From the IMG/VR virus record IMGVR_UViG_3300031758_000420, positions 1-29,113 of that record: a stretch of DNA of 29,113 nucleotides. One strand, written 5' to 3'. Source of the DNA: a virus. Below the pieces are notes generated by a model. That model searched no databases. It was given only the letters and a program-made list of their open reading frames with translations, and was not told the origin of the DNA. Positions within the stretch are counted from its first letter, which is position 1, and each line of letters starts with the position of its first letter. Below are positions 20,486 through 28,154 of the stretch, piece after piece. The translations under genes and the position numbers were made by a program.

Positions 20486-20514
20486 TTGACAAATGTAACT
20501 CAATGCTTTAAAAT
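20486..20514 (+). promoter_or_regulatory. sigma70-type promoter of the ligase N-terminal gene
   Basis: TTGACA (20486-20491), 17-nt spacer, TAAAAT (20509-20514), 20 nt before ATG 20535, which has TGAGGA as its ribosome-binding site. Confidence 0.85.
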
Positions 20515-20534
20515 ACTTCTTTTGAGGAATTCAA

Positions 20535-21452
20535 ATGAAAGATTTTCTAGACCGTGCGGCGAAAGCCTATTACGACGGCAACCCAATTATTAGTGATGAA
20601 GAGTTTGATGCTCTTTCTTCTGCTTTTTCTTATGAAAGTGTGGGCGCAAGCGATGGCGAGTACCCACACCTTTTTCCAATGTATAGCCTTCAGAAAGTAT
20701 TTGAGGGTGAATCATCTCCGGACTATTTTTCCTTCCACGACTTTATTGTAACTCCAAAACTTGATGGAGCTGCTGTAGCACTTGTCTACGAGCAGGGCAT
20801 CTTCGTGCGCGGGCTTACACGAGGCAATGGAAAGAAGGGTAGAAATATTACTTATCTTCTTCGGCATCTTGTTCCGAATATAATCTATACACAGGAAACT
20901 ATTCAGATTACTGGAGAAGTAGTAGCCCCGAAAACTATTCCTAATGCACGAAACTATGCTTCTGGAGCACTCAATCTCAAGTCGATTGATGAGTTTCTCA
21001 CTCGTGATCTTACGTTTATTGCTTACGATGTTCAAAGCAAAGTTACAGATAGTTTTGTAGAGGATATGCGACTTCTTACAGAGTTTGATACTATTCTAGA
21101 TTCAGACTGGGATCTCTTTCCGCACGATGGAAAAGTATTTCGTATTGATAGTAATTCAGTTTTCGAAGAGCTAGGATATACCGCACATCATCCACGTGGT
21201 GCCTTTGCTCTCAAAAGAAAGGCAGAAGGGGTGGTTACAAAACTACTCGATGTAAAGTGGAATGTCGGAAAGTCTGGCGTAGTTGCTCCAGTAGCAATTC
21301 TAGAGCCAGTAGTGGTCGGAGAAGCAACAGTATCAAAAGCTACTCTTCACAATATTCGATTCATTGAAGAGATGGATCTTGAGATTGGGTGTCTAGTTGA
21401 AGTTATTCGATCTGGTGAAATTATTCCCAAGATTGTGAGGAAAGTAAAGTGA
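20535..21452 (+). CDS. ligA: NAD-dependent DNA ligase, N-terminal/catalytic subunit, 305 aa
   Basis: Seals DNA nicks using NAD. It contains the NMN-binding Ia region (AKAYYDGNPIISDEEFDAL, residues 9-27, with YY at 12-13), the adenylated Lys in KLDG (K75), TRGNGKKG (95-102), EGVVTK (231-236) and KWNVGKSG (241-248), then an OB-fold to residue 305. Whole bacterial LigA is about 670 aa. This protein stops after the OB domain; the zinc finger, HhH and BRCT domains are in a separate gene at 22172-22915. T5-like phages have a similar two-subunit ligase. The catalytic residues are intact. Confidence 0.93.
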   Translation: MKDFLDRAAKAYYDGNPIISDEEFDALSSAFSYESVGASDGEYPHLFPMYSLQKVFEGESSPDYFSFHDFIVTPKLDGAAVALVYEQGIFVRGLTRGNGKKGRNITYLLRHLVPNIIYTQETIQITGEVVAPKTIPNARNYASGALNLKSIDEFLTRDLTFIAYDVQSKVTDSFVEDMRLLTEFDTILDSDWDLFPHDGKVFRIDSNSVFEELGYTAHHPRGAFALKRKAEGVVTKLLDVKWNVGKSGVVAPVAILEPVVVGEATVSKATLHNIRFIEEMDLEIGCLVEVIRSGEIIPKIVRKVK

Positions 21453-21733
21453 TTGATGATAACAATATGTTTGGCTATCATGGTGTTCTTGATAAAAAGA
21501 CACACTATGTTCCAGCCATTGGTATGTTTGACCATTTCTGGCTTATTCGTCCAATGACGAGAAAAAAGCTACTAGAAGGTTGGATCTTTACGCTTCAAAC
21601 AATTCTGGATAACGAAGAGTTTGAGCCTGACGAAATTGTAGGAAATGTTCTGATGTTCTCAAACGAAAATGTAAAAGAAGAAAAAGAGAGCGATAACGTC
21701 GTACAATTTCCAAATATTCCACGTTCACTGTGA
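21449..21733 (+). CDS. hypothetical protein inserted between ligase genes, 94 aa
   Basis: A GTG start at 21449 with GAGG 8 nt upstream; it overlaps the ligase stop by 4 nt. The protein starts with hydrophobic and aromatic segments (FGYHGVLDKKTHYVPAIG, then MFDHFWLIRP) and ends in an acidic, low-complexity tail. No family is recognised. It is coupled to both neighbours, so the interval between the ligase halves is a translated operon and not an intron. Confidence 0.65.
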   Translation: MIDDNNMFGYHGVLDKKTHYVPAIGMFDHFWLIRPMTRKKLLEGWIFTLQTILDNEEFEPDEIVGNVLMFSNENVKEEKESDNVVQFPNIPRSL

Positions 21734-22092
21734 GCGGAATTTACAACGAAACATTCTTTAAAAATCATCCAGCAGAGGCCGAAGGCCCTGGGGTGTTGTA
21801 CTGCGTTATTCTTGTAAATAAGAAAACTCTAGAACGAGAATGTATTAAGATTGGTATCGCTTACGGAAAGAACTGGAAAGACGTTCTTCGCCGCAGTCGC
21901 GGCTTCACCGGGTATGAAGTACGAATACAAAAAGTAGTTCATAGCACGCTATACAAATGCTGGAAACTAGAACAGCAACTTCACGAACAGTTCAAACATC
22001 TTAAATTTAGTCCAACTTCGAAATTTGGTGGGTATACAGAGTGTTTTCAAATAGACAACGATATAATTCGGTCTGTACCAAAGAACATTTGA
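21730..22092 (+). CDS. GIY-YIG-like nuclease (T5orf172/MUG113 type), 120 aa
   Basis: The order of residues fits the compact GIY-YIG fold of the T5orf172 group: GVLYCVILV (21-29), KIGIAYG (40-46), an Arg-rich helix (R54, R55, R57), a strand with GYEVRI (61-66), then a helix with the catalytic Glu (KLEQQLHEQF, E81) and the ending GGYTECF (100-106). It may nick or cleave DNA, so it could be a homing-type mobile gene or part of repair. A GTG start at 21730 overlaps the previous stop. Confidence 0.7.
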   Translation: MSGIYNETFFKNHPAEAEGPGVLYCVILVNKKTLERECIKIGIAYGKNWKDVLRRSRGFTGYEVRIQKVVHSTLYKCWKLEQQLHEQFKHLKFSPTSKFGGYTECFQIDNDIIRSVPKNI

Positions 22093-22114
22093 CACACCTA
22101 CAAAAAAATAGTTC

Positions 22115-22143
22115 TTGACTTTTAAGGTGAAATCCTCTATAAT
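22115..22143 (+). promoter_or_regulatory. sigma70-type promoter of the ligase C-terminal gene
   Basis: TTGACT (22115-22120), 17-nt spacer, TATAAT (22138-22143), preceded by AGTTC. It lies in the 79-nt gap between the GIY-YIG-like gene and the second ligase gene, giving that gene its own start of transcription. Confidence 0.9.
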
Positions 22144-22171
22144 ACTTCTTCAATAGATTGAGAAAGCGGTT

Positions 22172-22915
22172 GTGAAAATAATTGTTCCGACTAATTGCCC
22201 AAGCTGCGAGTCCCCGCTCGTATGGAAAAATGACCAGCTCTTTTGCCTTAACGCAGATTGCAGCAGCAGGGCTTTTAAGCGAGTACAGCATTTTGCACAT
22301 ACTCTCAAGATTAAGGGTCTCGGCCCCGCCGCAATTCAAAAGCTCGACATTCAGGACATTTACGATATTTATCATATGTCTATTGAGCAAATTGCAGAAG
22401 GTCTACAATCCGAAAAGCTAGCAGCAAAACTTGTAGAAGAGATTGAAAAATCAAAGTCTGCTTCTCTTGACTTGCTTCTTCCCGCTTTTTCTATTCCTCT
22501 GATCGGTAAGACTGCCGCAGAAAAACTCTGCAAGGTTATTAACCACATTTCCGAGCTGACTTCAGAGGTCTGTGAAAAAGCAGGTATTGGCCCAAAAGCC
22601 ACAGAAAATCTATTGAATTGGTTTGAAGAAGAGTTTGTTGGTATCTCTTCTCTTCCATTCACTTTTAGTACCGCTGGCATTGAAAGTAAACCAACTAAAG
22701 GTATTGTTTGTATTACAGGTAAACTGAAATCGTTCAAAACCAAGGCAGAAGCCGAAAAGTTCCTACTAGATTTGGGATATATTGTAAAATCTTCTATAAC
22801 AAAAGAAGTCACAATTCTAGTGAACGAAAGCGGTGTTGAATCTGCTAAAACCCAAAAAGCTAGAGACAATGGTGTCTCTATTATTACTAACCTCTCTGAT
22901 CTTACAGGTGAATAA
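22172..22915 (+). CDS. ligB: NAD-dependent DNA ligase, C-terminal subunit (zinc finger, HhH, BRCT), 247 aa
   Basis: Completes the ligase by providing the DNA-binding domains. A four-cysteine zinc finger is visible (C9, C12, C25, C30) within CPSCESPLVWKN and FCLNADC. It is followed by LKIKGLGPAAIQKL and a set of helix-hairpin-helix units (about 45-165, including SIPLIGKTAAEKL and AGIGPKATENLL), and a BRCT domain from about 173 (GIVCITGKLKSFKTKAEAEK). There is no adenylation domain, so it must act with the product of 20535-21452. A GTG start at 22172 is used. The symbol follows the T5-style subunit naming. Confidence 0.9.
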   Translation: MKIIVPTNCPSCESPLVWKNDQLFCLNADCSSRAFKRVQHFAHTLKIKGLGPAAIQKLDIQDIYDIYHMSIEQIAEGLQSEKLAAKLVEEIEKSKSASLDLLLPAFSIPLIGKTAAEKLCKVINHISELTSEVCEKAGIGPKATENLLNWFEEEFVGISSLPFTFSTAGIESKPTKGIVCITGKLKSFKTKAEAEKFLLDLGYIVKSSITKEVTILVNESGVESAKTQKARDNGVSIITNLSDLTGE

Positions 22916-23647
22916 ATGACTAAGCAAAAATGGACTGATGAGCGCACGGACGCTCTTTCGAATTACGTTGGTGGCGAAGCTCCGGTTTCGCACGCCACTG
23001 TACTGGCTGCTGCAGAGGAGCTTGATGCTTCCCCCCGTTCTGTAGCTTCCAAGCTCCGCAAGATGGGCTACGAAGTTGAGTCGTCTGCGTCGGTAACGAC
23101 GAAGGCTTTCAGCGATGCTGAAGAGGCAACTCTTCGCACTTTCGTAGCGGATAATTCTGGCGAGTACACCTACGGCGAAATCGCAGCTGCGTTCGCTGGC
23201 GGCAAGTTCTCTGCCAAGCAAGTGCAGGGTAAACTCCTGTCGATGCAACTGACGGAGCACGTCAAGCCTACTCCGAAGGCTGAAGTAGCGCGTTCGTTCT
23301 CGGACGCTGAAGAGCAAAAGTTTATTGCTCTTGCTACCAAGGGCGCTTTCCTTGAGGATATCGCCTCCGCACTGGATCGCAATGTGAACCAGGTTCGCGG
23401 TAAGGCTCTCTCACTTCTTCGCTCGGGCGCTATCGACGCGATTCCGGCCCAGAAGGAAAGCCATGCTTCAACTAAGTCTGATCCCCTCGAAGGGATTGAC
23501 GTAGCTCGCATGACCGTTGAAGATATTGCCGAGGCTATCGGCAAGACGGCTCGTGGTGTTAAGACCATGCTGACCCGTCGCGGCCTTCAGGCTGCTAACT
23601 ATGACGGCGCTGCTAAGGCTGCAAAAGCTGCTGAAGCTAACGGCTAA
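22916..23647 (+). CDS. repeat protein with about four HTH/SANT-like units, 243 aa
   Basis: The ATG directly follows the ligase stop. Four related units can be seen: residues 5-55 (KWTDERTDALSNYV ending SVASKLRKMGY), 64-112 (AFSDAEEATLRTFV ending KQVQGKLLSMQL), 126-170 (SFSDAEEQKFIALA ending NQVRGKALSLL) and 195-232 (MTVEDIAEAIG ending GVKTMLTRRGL). Each has a [W/F]-[T/S]-D-x-[E/R] start and a V-x-x-K/ML-helix like a DNA-contacting recognition helix. It probably coats or scans phage DNA or regulates transcription. Base use is richer in G+C and favours GCT, CGC and CTG codons, unlike its neighbours, which suggests high expression. A terminator follows. Confidence 0.7.
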   Translation: MTKQKWTDERTDALSNYVGGEAPVSHATVLAAAEELDASPRSVASKLRKMGYEVESSASVTTKAFSDAEEATLRTFVADNSGEYTYGEIAAAFAGGKFSAKQVQGKLLSMQLTEHVKPTPKAEVARSFSDAEEQKFIALATKGAFLEDIASALDRNVNQVRGKALSLLRSGAIDAIPAQKESHASTKSDPLEGIDVARMTVEDIAEAIGKTARGVKTMLTRRGLQAANYDGAAKAAKAAEANG

Positions 23648-23672
23648 TTCTTAAAATTTAGGAATACGGCTT

Positions 23673-23706
23673 ACTGGGAAGGAATAAACCCCTTCCCAGT
23701 TTTTTC
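23673..23706 (+). terminator. intrinsic terminator
   Basis: The 10-bp stem ACTGGGAAGG/CCTTCCCAGT (23673-23682, 23691-23700) has an 8-nt loop and is followed by a run of six T. It lies between the repeat protein and the helicase gene, for which no promoter is evident, so partial read-through is likely. Confidence 0.93.
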
Positions 23707-23738
23707 TTTGCATATTTATTGTTACGGGGAATTGATAG

Positions 23739-25076
23739 GTGAATCTGGCTAGTATTCTTCTCAAGTCGATTATCGCTAACAGCGATATAGACACTTGGGC
23801 GGAATCTCAGTATCACTACTTCCCATCTGAGTATTCAGAACTCTGGAAAGTAATAGATAAATATGTGCAGAATCATGGTATTCTGCCAACTTTTGAGTCT
23901 ATAAATCTCTCACTTCGTGATGGAGTTCTTCGAGAGCGTTTTTCTTCGCTTGAAAAAGTTGAAGATGTTGAAGTTGATGGCAAGACTCTTCTAGAGTATC
24001 TCAAGAATGAATATACTCAAATTGAGATTATGTCTCAGCTTGAGAAGTACCTAGAAGATACTATTGCCATTGAATCTGCCGCTGAAAATATTGAAGCACT
24101 TCAGAATATTGTTCTGAGCGTAGAAGACAAGGTAGACCTTAAGGGTGCTGCTGAGAATATGCGTAAAATGGAACTCTTCTATACGGAAGAGGATCTTGCG
24201 CTACATGAACCGCTTGGGTTAAACGGTGACTACGATAGAATTAGACCCTTTGCCCCTTCTGAACTTATTTTGATTGGTGGCCGTCGGGGTGCAGGTAAAT
24301 CTACAGCTTGCTGTAACATTGCATCAAACGTTTTTGCTGGCGGCCATTCCGTCATGTACTTTACAATTGAAATGGATGCACGAAGCATTATGCAGCGCTG
24401 CTGCTCTATTGCTACTGGTGTTCCTGCCGGTGCAATTCGAAACCGAAATCTTTCTCTTGGAGAATGGCAGCTAGTGGCAGAGTGGTGGTCTACTCGATTT
24501 GAAGATGGCGAAAGAGTTTATAATAACTACTTGGGTCATCGCGATTTTACTAAGTTTCATAAAGAGCTGACTTTGAAGCCCCTTCGAGAAAGACAACTTG
24601 ATATTATTTATAACTCATCGCTAACTCTTGCAAATATTCGAACTGAGCTAGACAAGAAGATGAACAAGCTGGCTCCTCGAGTTGTGGTTGTAGATTATAT
24701 TAACCAGGTTAAGCGAGGAGTTATTACTCGTAATCGAATGGGACAATATGATTGGACTGAGCAGATTGAGATTAGTAAAGCACTCAAAAGCTATGCTCAG
24801 GACTATAACGTAATTATGGTTTCTCCTTATCAAATTGATGGCACTGGAGAAGCACGGTTTGCAAAGGGTATTCTTGACGCAGCAGATGCTGCATTTACTC
24901 TTGATGTACACGACAAAGCAGATAACATTATTACTTTCAACTGTGCTAAAATGCGAAATAGTGAAGAAATTTCCTTTACATCTACAATGGATTGGGTATC
25001 CTTGAAGATTGGCCCGTCTACTGGCGAGCTGCCAAAGAAAGATGAATCTACAGAAAGCGTTCATGAGGTTATATGA
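23739..25076 (+). CDS. DnaB-type replicative DNA helicase, 445 aa
   Basis: Unwinds DNA 5' to 3' at the fork as a hexamer. An N-terminal helical domain (about 1-140) precedes the RecA-like core, with Walker A GGRRGAGKST (180-189), the EMDA segment (211-214), Walker B VVVVDY (315-320) and a following INQVKRG. The late FNCAKMRNSE segment should supply the arginine-finger or DNA-binding region. A GTG start at 23739 is used. It overlaps the primase gene by 4 nt, typical of phages that encode a helicase/primase pair. I do not assign a symbol because phage naming varies. Confidence 0.93.
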   Translation: MNLASILLKSIIANSDIDTWAESQYHYFPSEYSELWKVIDKYVQNHGILPTFESINLSLRDGVLRERFSSLEKVEDVEVDGKTLLEYLKNEYTQIEIMSQLEKYLEDTIAIESAAENIEALQNIVLSVEDKVDLKGAAENMRKMELFYTEEDLALHEPLGLNGDYDRIRPFAPSELILIGGRRGAGKSTACCNIASNVFAGGHSVMYFTIEMDARSIMQRCCSIATGVPAGAIRNRNLSLGEWQLVAEWWSTRFEDGERVYNNYLGHRDFTKFHKELTLKPLRERQLDIIYNSSLTLANIRTELDKKMNKLAPRVVVVDYINQVKRGVITRNRMGQYDWTEQIEISKALKSYAQDYNVIMVSPYQIDGTGEARFAKGILDAADAAFTLDVHDKADNIITFNCAKMRNSEEISFTSTMDWVSLKIGPSTGELPKKDESTESVHEVI

Positions 25077-25900
25077 GTAGCGTAGAAGAAATACTTAACG
25101 AAAAGGGTGTTTTCTACAAGCAGTCTGGCAAAGACCTTCTCATACGTTGCCTCAACCCAGACCACGACGACAGTAATCCTTCGATGCGAATTGATCGCGT
25201 TCTTGGAGTTTTTCATTGTTTTGCTTGCGGATACAAAGGAAACGTATTTAAGCATTATAAAGTAGAAGTAAGTGAAGCTGGAATACGAAGAGAAAAACTC
25301 CGTAGAATTATGGATAATCTTCGTAGCTCTGGAGTAGGACTTTCAATGCCAGAAGGCTATCAACCCTTCGAGAGAGATTGGAGAGGTATCAGTGCAGACA
25401 CCTATAAGAAATTTAATGCTTTTTATCATATTGCTTCGAATTTTTCTGGGCGCGTTAATTTCCCTATTCGCAGCCCGAGTGGTAGAATAGTAGCTTTTCA
25501 AGGAAGGGATGAAAGTGGGACGCTAACAGCAAAGTATATGTTTACTCCGCATGGAGTTAAGCTGCCACTTTTTCCACTTGCAAAGCCAATTCAGGGAAGA
25601 GTTATTTTAGTCGAAGGAATCTTTGATATGCTAAATTTGCATGACAAAGGTCTTGATAATGCAGTTTGTTGCTTTGGAGTAAATAACTTCAATGAAGACA
25701 AACTAACTCTTCTTAAAATTTCTGGAGTATCTGGACTTGACATTGTTTTTGATGCTGATGAGGCTGGTAAAACTGGTGCAGAGAAAATTAAAAAGATTGC
25801 TGGGGATTTTCCAGTGCGAGTTATAAGTTTAAAATCTGGTGATCCTGGGTCGCTATCGTCTAAGCAAGTTTCTGGTCTTCGTAAAAGACTATACGGATAA
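25073..25900 (+). CDS. DnaG-like DNA primase, 275 aa
   Basis: Synthesises RNA primers. The N-terminal CHC2-type zinc finger is visible as C26-N-P-D-H31 and C49-x-x-C52 (CLNPDHDDSNPSMRI, then FHCFACGYKG). The TOPRIM core has VEGIFDML with the catalytic E181 and FDADEAG with D227-x-D229. It is much shorter than bacterial DnaG (about 580 aa), lacking the helicase-interaction domain, as in several phage primases. The ATG overlaps the helicase stop. Confidence 0.92.
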   Translation: MSSVEEILNEKGVFYKQSGKDLLIRCLNPDHDDSNPSMRIDRVLGVFHCFACGYKGNVFKHYKVEVSEAGIRREKLRRIMDNLRSSGVGLSMPEGYQPFERDWRGISADTYKKFNAFYHIASNFSGRVNFPIRSPSGRIVAFQGRDESGTLTAKYMFTPHGVKLPLFPLAKPIQGRVILVEGIFDMLNLHDKGLDNAVCCFGVNNFNEDKLTLLKISGVSGLDIVFDADEAGKTGAEKIKKIAGDFPVRVISLKSGDPGSLSSKQVSGLRKRLYG

Positions 25901-25907
25901 GAATATT

Positions 25908-25992
25908 GCCTCGATGGCGGAATAGGTAGACGCTACGGACTTAAAATCCGTTTCCTTCGGGAGTGCCAGTTCGATTCTGGTTCGAGGTACCA
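25908..25992 (+). tRNA. tRNA-Leu(TAA)
   Basis: A plus-strand cloverleaf. The anticodon stem ACGGA/TCCGT encloses CTTAAAA (anticodon TAA), with the long variable arm TTCCTTCGGGAG, a GTTCGATTC T-loop and encoded CCA. It reads TTA/TTG, the preferred leucine codons in the AT-rich genes of this window. It lies 7 nt after the primase. Confidence 0.94.
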
Positions 25993-25996
25993 AACT

Positions 25997-26164
25997 ATGA
26001 AAGAATGTGGAAGTCAAAAAGTTGAGCGAGTAGTACATAATGGAGTTAAAGCATATAGAGTTACTGAAGTTATAGGTTCTTATAACGGTCAAACTTTTAT
26101 GGCTACAACTTTTTATACTCGCAAAAACCCAACATTTGATTATATGGCTGAAGATGTGTTGTGA
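25997..26164 (+). CDS. small hypothetical protein, 55 aa
   Basis: Starts 5 nt after the tRNA. A beta-rich sequence with KVERVVHNGVKAYRVTEVIG and an ATTFYTRKNPTFDY end. The stop overlaps the next GTG start by 4 nt. No family is recognised, and a weak ribosome-binding site lowers confidence. Confidence 0.5.
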   Translation: MKECGSQKVERVVHNGVKAYRVTEVIGSYNGQTFMATTFYTRKNPTFDYMAEDVL

Positions 26165-26406
26165 AAACTCTGAGCGATCTTATACCAGACTCTGTTCTTC
26201 AGAGAGATTATCCTCATGTTGCACAAAATTTAGTAGATTTTTGGGGTACGTCATACTTTAATGACTATATAGACCAATTAGCTACTACGAAAAGAAATGA
26301 TAGGAGCGGGTTCTCCTTTGAGGCATTAATGGAAATACAAAAAGTGTTGGAAGCTCACATAGCTAGGTTTCCACACTACAAAAGAATATATACGGCTTGG
26401 TTATGA
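26161..26406 (+). CDS. conserved-looking hypothetical protein, 81 aa
   Basis: A GTG start at 26161. The protein is helical with several aromatic residues (LPD-V-QRDYPHVAQNLVDFWG-like start and HIARFPHYKRIYTAWL at the end). Similar short proteins occur in phages near replication genes, but I cannot name a family. Overlaps both neighbours by 4 nt. Confidence 0.6.
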   Translation: MKTLSDLIPDSVLQRDYPHVAQNLVDFWGTSYFNDYIDQLATTKRNDRSGFSFEALMEIQKVLEAHIARFPHYKRIYTAWL

Positions 26407-26570
26407 GAGAATCTACAATAGAGCAAAAAGAAGACATTTTTTTAGTACGTTTGTATGAGATAGTACTTATAAAGATAGTCACTGCCTCTAGTAAAAATGA
26501 GGCGGAATTTATCAGTAGATGCTGGGACTCAGGTATTTTTTCTAAAGATGAATTTGATTATGGAAATTAG
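26403..26570 (+). CDS. small hypothetical protein, 55 aa
   Basis: ATG 26403 overlaps the previous stop as ATGA. An acidic helix (STIEQKEDIFLV) is followed by a hydrophobic strand region and CWDSGIFSKDEFDYGN at the C-terminus. No family recognised. Its end overlaps the start of the next gene. Confidence 0.45.
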   Translation: MRESTIEQKEDIFLVRLYEIVLIKIVTASSKNEAEFISRCWDSGIFSKDEFDYGN

Positions 26571-27246
26571 TGAGCCAATTGGAATTATACAGATAGGTTT
26601 AGACCATAAATTTAAAATAGCAGAAGAGAACCATGCTATGCTATATAAATTTTTGTCTAATAAATACAATATAAATATATACAATTTTTATAGAGAAGAC
26701 CCTATACCAGGTTGCCCTTTCAATACTAGCGCTACTATACAGTTATATGATTTTTTTAGCTCTGCTGAGAAAACATCTGAAAAAATTATTTTGAAAATAA
26801 GATCGGACGTTTTTTTAACAAAAAGCTCTATTGATATTTTATGCCAAGAGATAGATGCAATAGTTAGTGGTGAAATAGATATTTCATATCTTGGTTTGTA
26901 TTTTTCTACCGAATACGATAAAATATGTGTTAGAAAAGATGTAAAGGAATGTTATAAAGTACCGGATAAAATAGTCATTGCTAGAAAAGATAAATTAATA
27001 GACAACTGGCTTAATACTATTCATAGTGTTGGCAGCAGCACTAGCGGAAATGTAGCCTATCTACAAATAAAAAATACAATTTCTGTAGCAAGAATGGTTA
27101 GTTGTCAAATGTATATAGTTCAAAATAATTTTGATGTAGTAGATAATTGGCAAATATACTATGATTGGTGCAAACGCTATAAAGAAAAGTCTCCAATAGC
27201 GGTTGATTGGGTACTAAATAATTTTGACTTAATAAGAACATTTTAA
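26548..27246 (+). CDS. putative glycosyltransferase-like/surface polysaccharide-type protein, about 232 aa
   Basis: The start is uncertain: ATG 26497, 26548 or 26560 are in frame, and I prefer 26548 because 26497 lies deep in the upstream gene. The first half reads GIIQIGLDHKF, INIYNFYRED and ILKIRSDVFLT, the last resembling the R-x-D segment of the protein at 28155. It has an AT-rich codon use like the 8757-17445 island. A transferase role is inferred by analogy and is weak. Confidence 0.6.
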   Translation: MNLIMEISEPIGIIQIGLDHKFKIAEENHAMLYKFLSNKYNINIYNFYREDPIPGCPFNTSATIQLYDFFSSAEKTSEKIILKIRSDVFLTKSSIDILCQEIDAIVSGEIDISYLGLYFSTEYDKICVRKDVKECYKVPDKIVIARKDKLIDNWLNTIHSVGSSTSGNVAYLQIKNTISVARMVSCQMYIVQNNFDVVDNWQIYYDWCKRYKEKSPIAVDWVLNNFDLIRTF

Positions 27247-27253
27247 TAATCAC

Positions 27254-27330
27254 GGGACTTTAGCTCAGTTGGTTAGAGCAGCCGACTCATAATCGGTAGG
27301 TCGTAGGTTCAAATCCTACAAGTCCCACCA
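27254..27330 (+). tRNA. tRNA-Ile2 or tRNA-Met (anticodon CAT)
   Basis: A plus-strand cloverleaf with anticodon loop CTCATAA and encoded CCA. The anticodon arm CCGACTCATAATCGG and following GGTCG/AGGTTCAAAT resemble the E. coli tRNA-Ile2 pattern more than elongator Met. If so, C34 would be changed to lysidine by host TilS and the tRNA would read AUA, a codon very frequent in the AT-rich genes here. Initiator Met is excluded by the acceptor end. Confidence 0.88.
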
Positions 27331-27344
27331 AATTGGAAATAATA

Positions 27345-28055
27345 ATGCAATTATCTTTAAAAGATTTAGAAGTTTCTGAGGTTACCCAAAATATTTTTGA
27401 CGGGTTTAACACTTTTATCTTAAGCGAGGATAGAAGAGTATTCAATAAACTAATCGCTAGATGTTTAATTTATAATAAAGTTAAAGATATACCCGGCGAC
27501 ATAGTAGAATGTGGTGTGTTTAAAGGAACCGGGTTATATACTTTTTTAAAATTAAAAAATATATTTAATCCTAACTCTTCTAAAAAAGTTATAGGATTTG
27601 ATTTTTTTGATACAGAAAACTTATTGAATTCTATAGTGGACAATAGAGATAAAGAAACTATGGAATTACTTTTTAAGGGAAGAGAATTTTCGCATAATAA
27701 ATCTTTTAAAGATACCATGCAAGATAAACTTTTATCAGATGGTTTCTTAAAATCAGAGTTTGACTTAATAGATGGGGATATATCTATAACTAGCAAAAAG
27801 TTTTCTCAGGATAACCCGGGGATGAAGATATCTTTGCTATATATAGATTTAGACTTGGAGGAACCTACTTATAATACTCTAAATAATTTATGGAATAATA
27901 TAACTAAGGGCGGGATAGTGGTATTTGATGAGTATGGTTTTCATAAATGGTCAGAGTCTAAAGGTGCGGATAGATTTATGAAAGAAAAAAATCTTAATAT
28001 TAAAAATTTAAATTTTGCTTGCCCAACAGCTTACATAGAAAAAATGGAAGTCTAA
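27345..28055 (+). CDS. TylF/macrocin-type O-methyltransferase, 236 aa
   Basis: Predicted SAM-dependent sugar O-methyltransferase. The signature GDIVECGVFKGTG (51-63) is followed by KVIGFDFFD and, later, LLYIDLDLEEPTYNTL and GGIVVFDEYG, the order seen in TylF/MycF enzymes. The paired Asp residues bind the metal that positions the sugar hydroxyls. ATG 27345 is preferred over the upstream TTG. It stands between two tRNA genes and uses AT-rich codons. Confidence 0.88.
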   Translation: MQLSLKDLEVSEVTQNIFDGFNTFILSEDRRVFNKLIARCLIYNKVKDIPGDIVECGVFKGTGLYTFLKLKNIFNPNSSKKVIGFDFFDTENLLNSIVDNRDKETMELLFKGREFSHNKSFKDTMQDKLLSDGFLKSEFDLIDGDISITSKKFSQDNPGMKISLLYIDLDLEEPTYNTLNNLWNNITKGGIVVFDEYGFHKWSESKGADRFMKEKNLNIKNLNFACPTAYIEKMEV

Positions 28056-28065
28056 ACTTTTATAA

Positions 28066-28141
28066 GTTCCGATAGCTCAGAGGATAGAGCAGTATCCTTC
28101 TAAGATACTGGTCGGGGGTTCGAATCCCTCTCGGAACGCCA
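28066..28141 (+). tRNA. tRNA-Arg(TCT)
   Basis: A plus-strand cloverleaf. The anticodon stem GTATC/GATAC encloses CTTCTAA (anticodon TCT, reads AGA), with GGTTCGAATCC in the T-arm and encoded CCA. AGA is the main arginine codon of the AT-rich modules. Confidence 0.94.
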
Positions 28142-28154
28142 GACAGGTGTAAAT

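Noticed and set aside
20535-22915. Ligase interrupted by a self-splicing intron or intein
   Set aside because: The first part ends with a normal stop coupled to the next gene, the interval is occupied by coupled genes, and the second part has its own promoter and GTG start. No intein motifs are present.
22372-23317. Long minus-strand open frames opposite the ligase C-terminal gene and the HTH repeat protein
   Set aside because: The plus-strand frames carry clear zinc-finger, HhH, BRCT and repeat motifs; the antisense frames have no motif, no ribosome-binding site and run against operon direction.
23170-23568. Minus-strand 132-codon open frame
   Set aside because: Explained as a shadow of a G+C-richer, Ala-rich plus-strand gene.
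25889-26092. Minus-strand frame over tRNA-Leu(TAA)
   Set aside because: It is a translation of the antisense of a clear tRNA gene.
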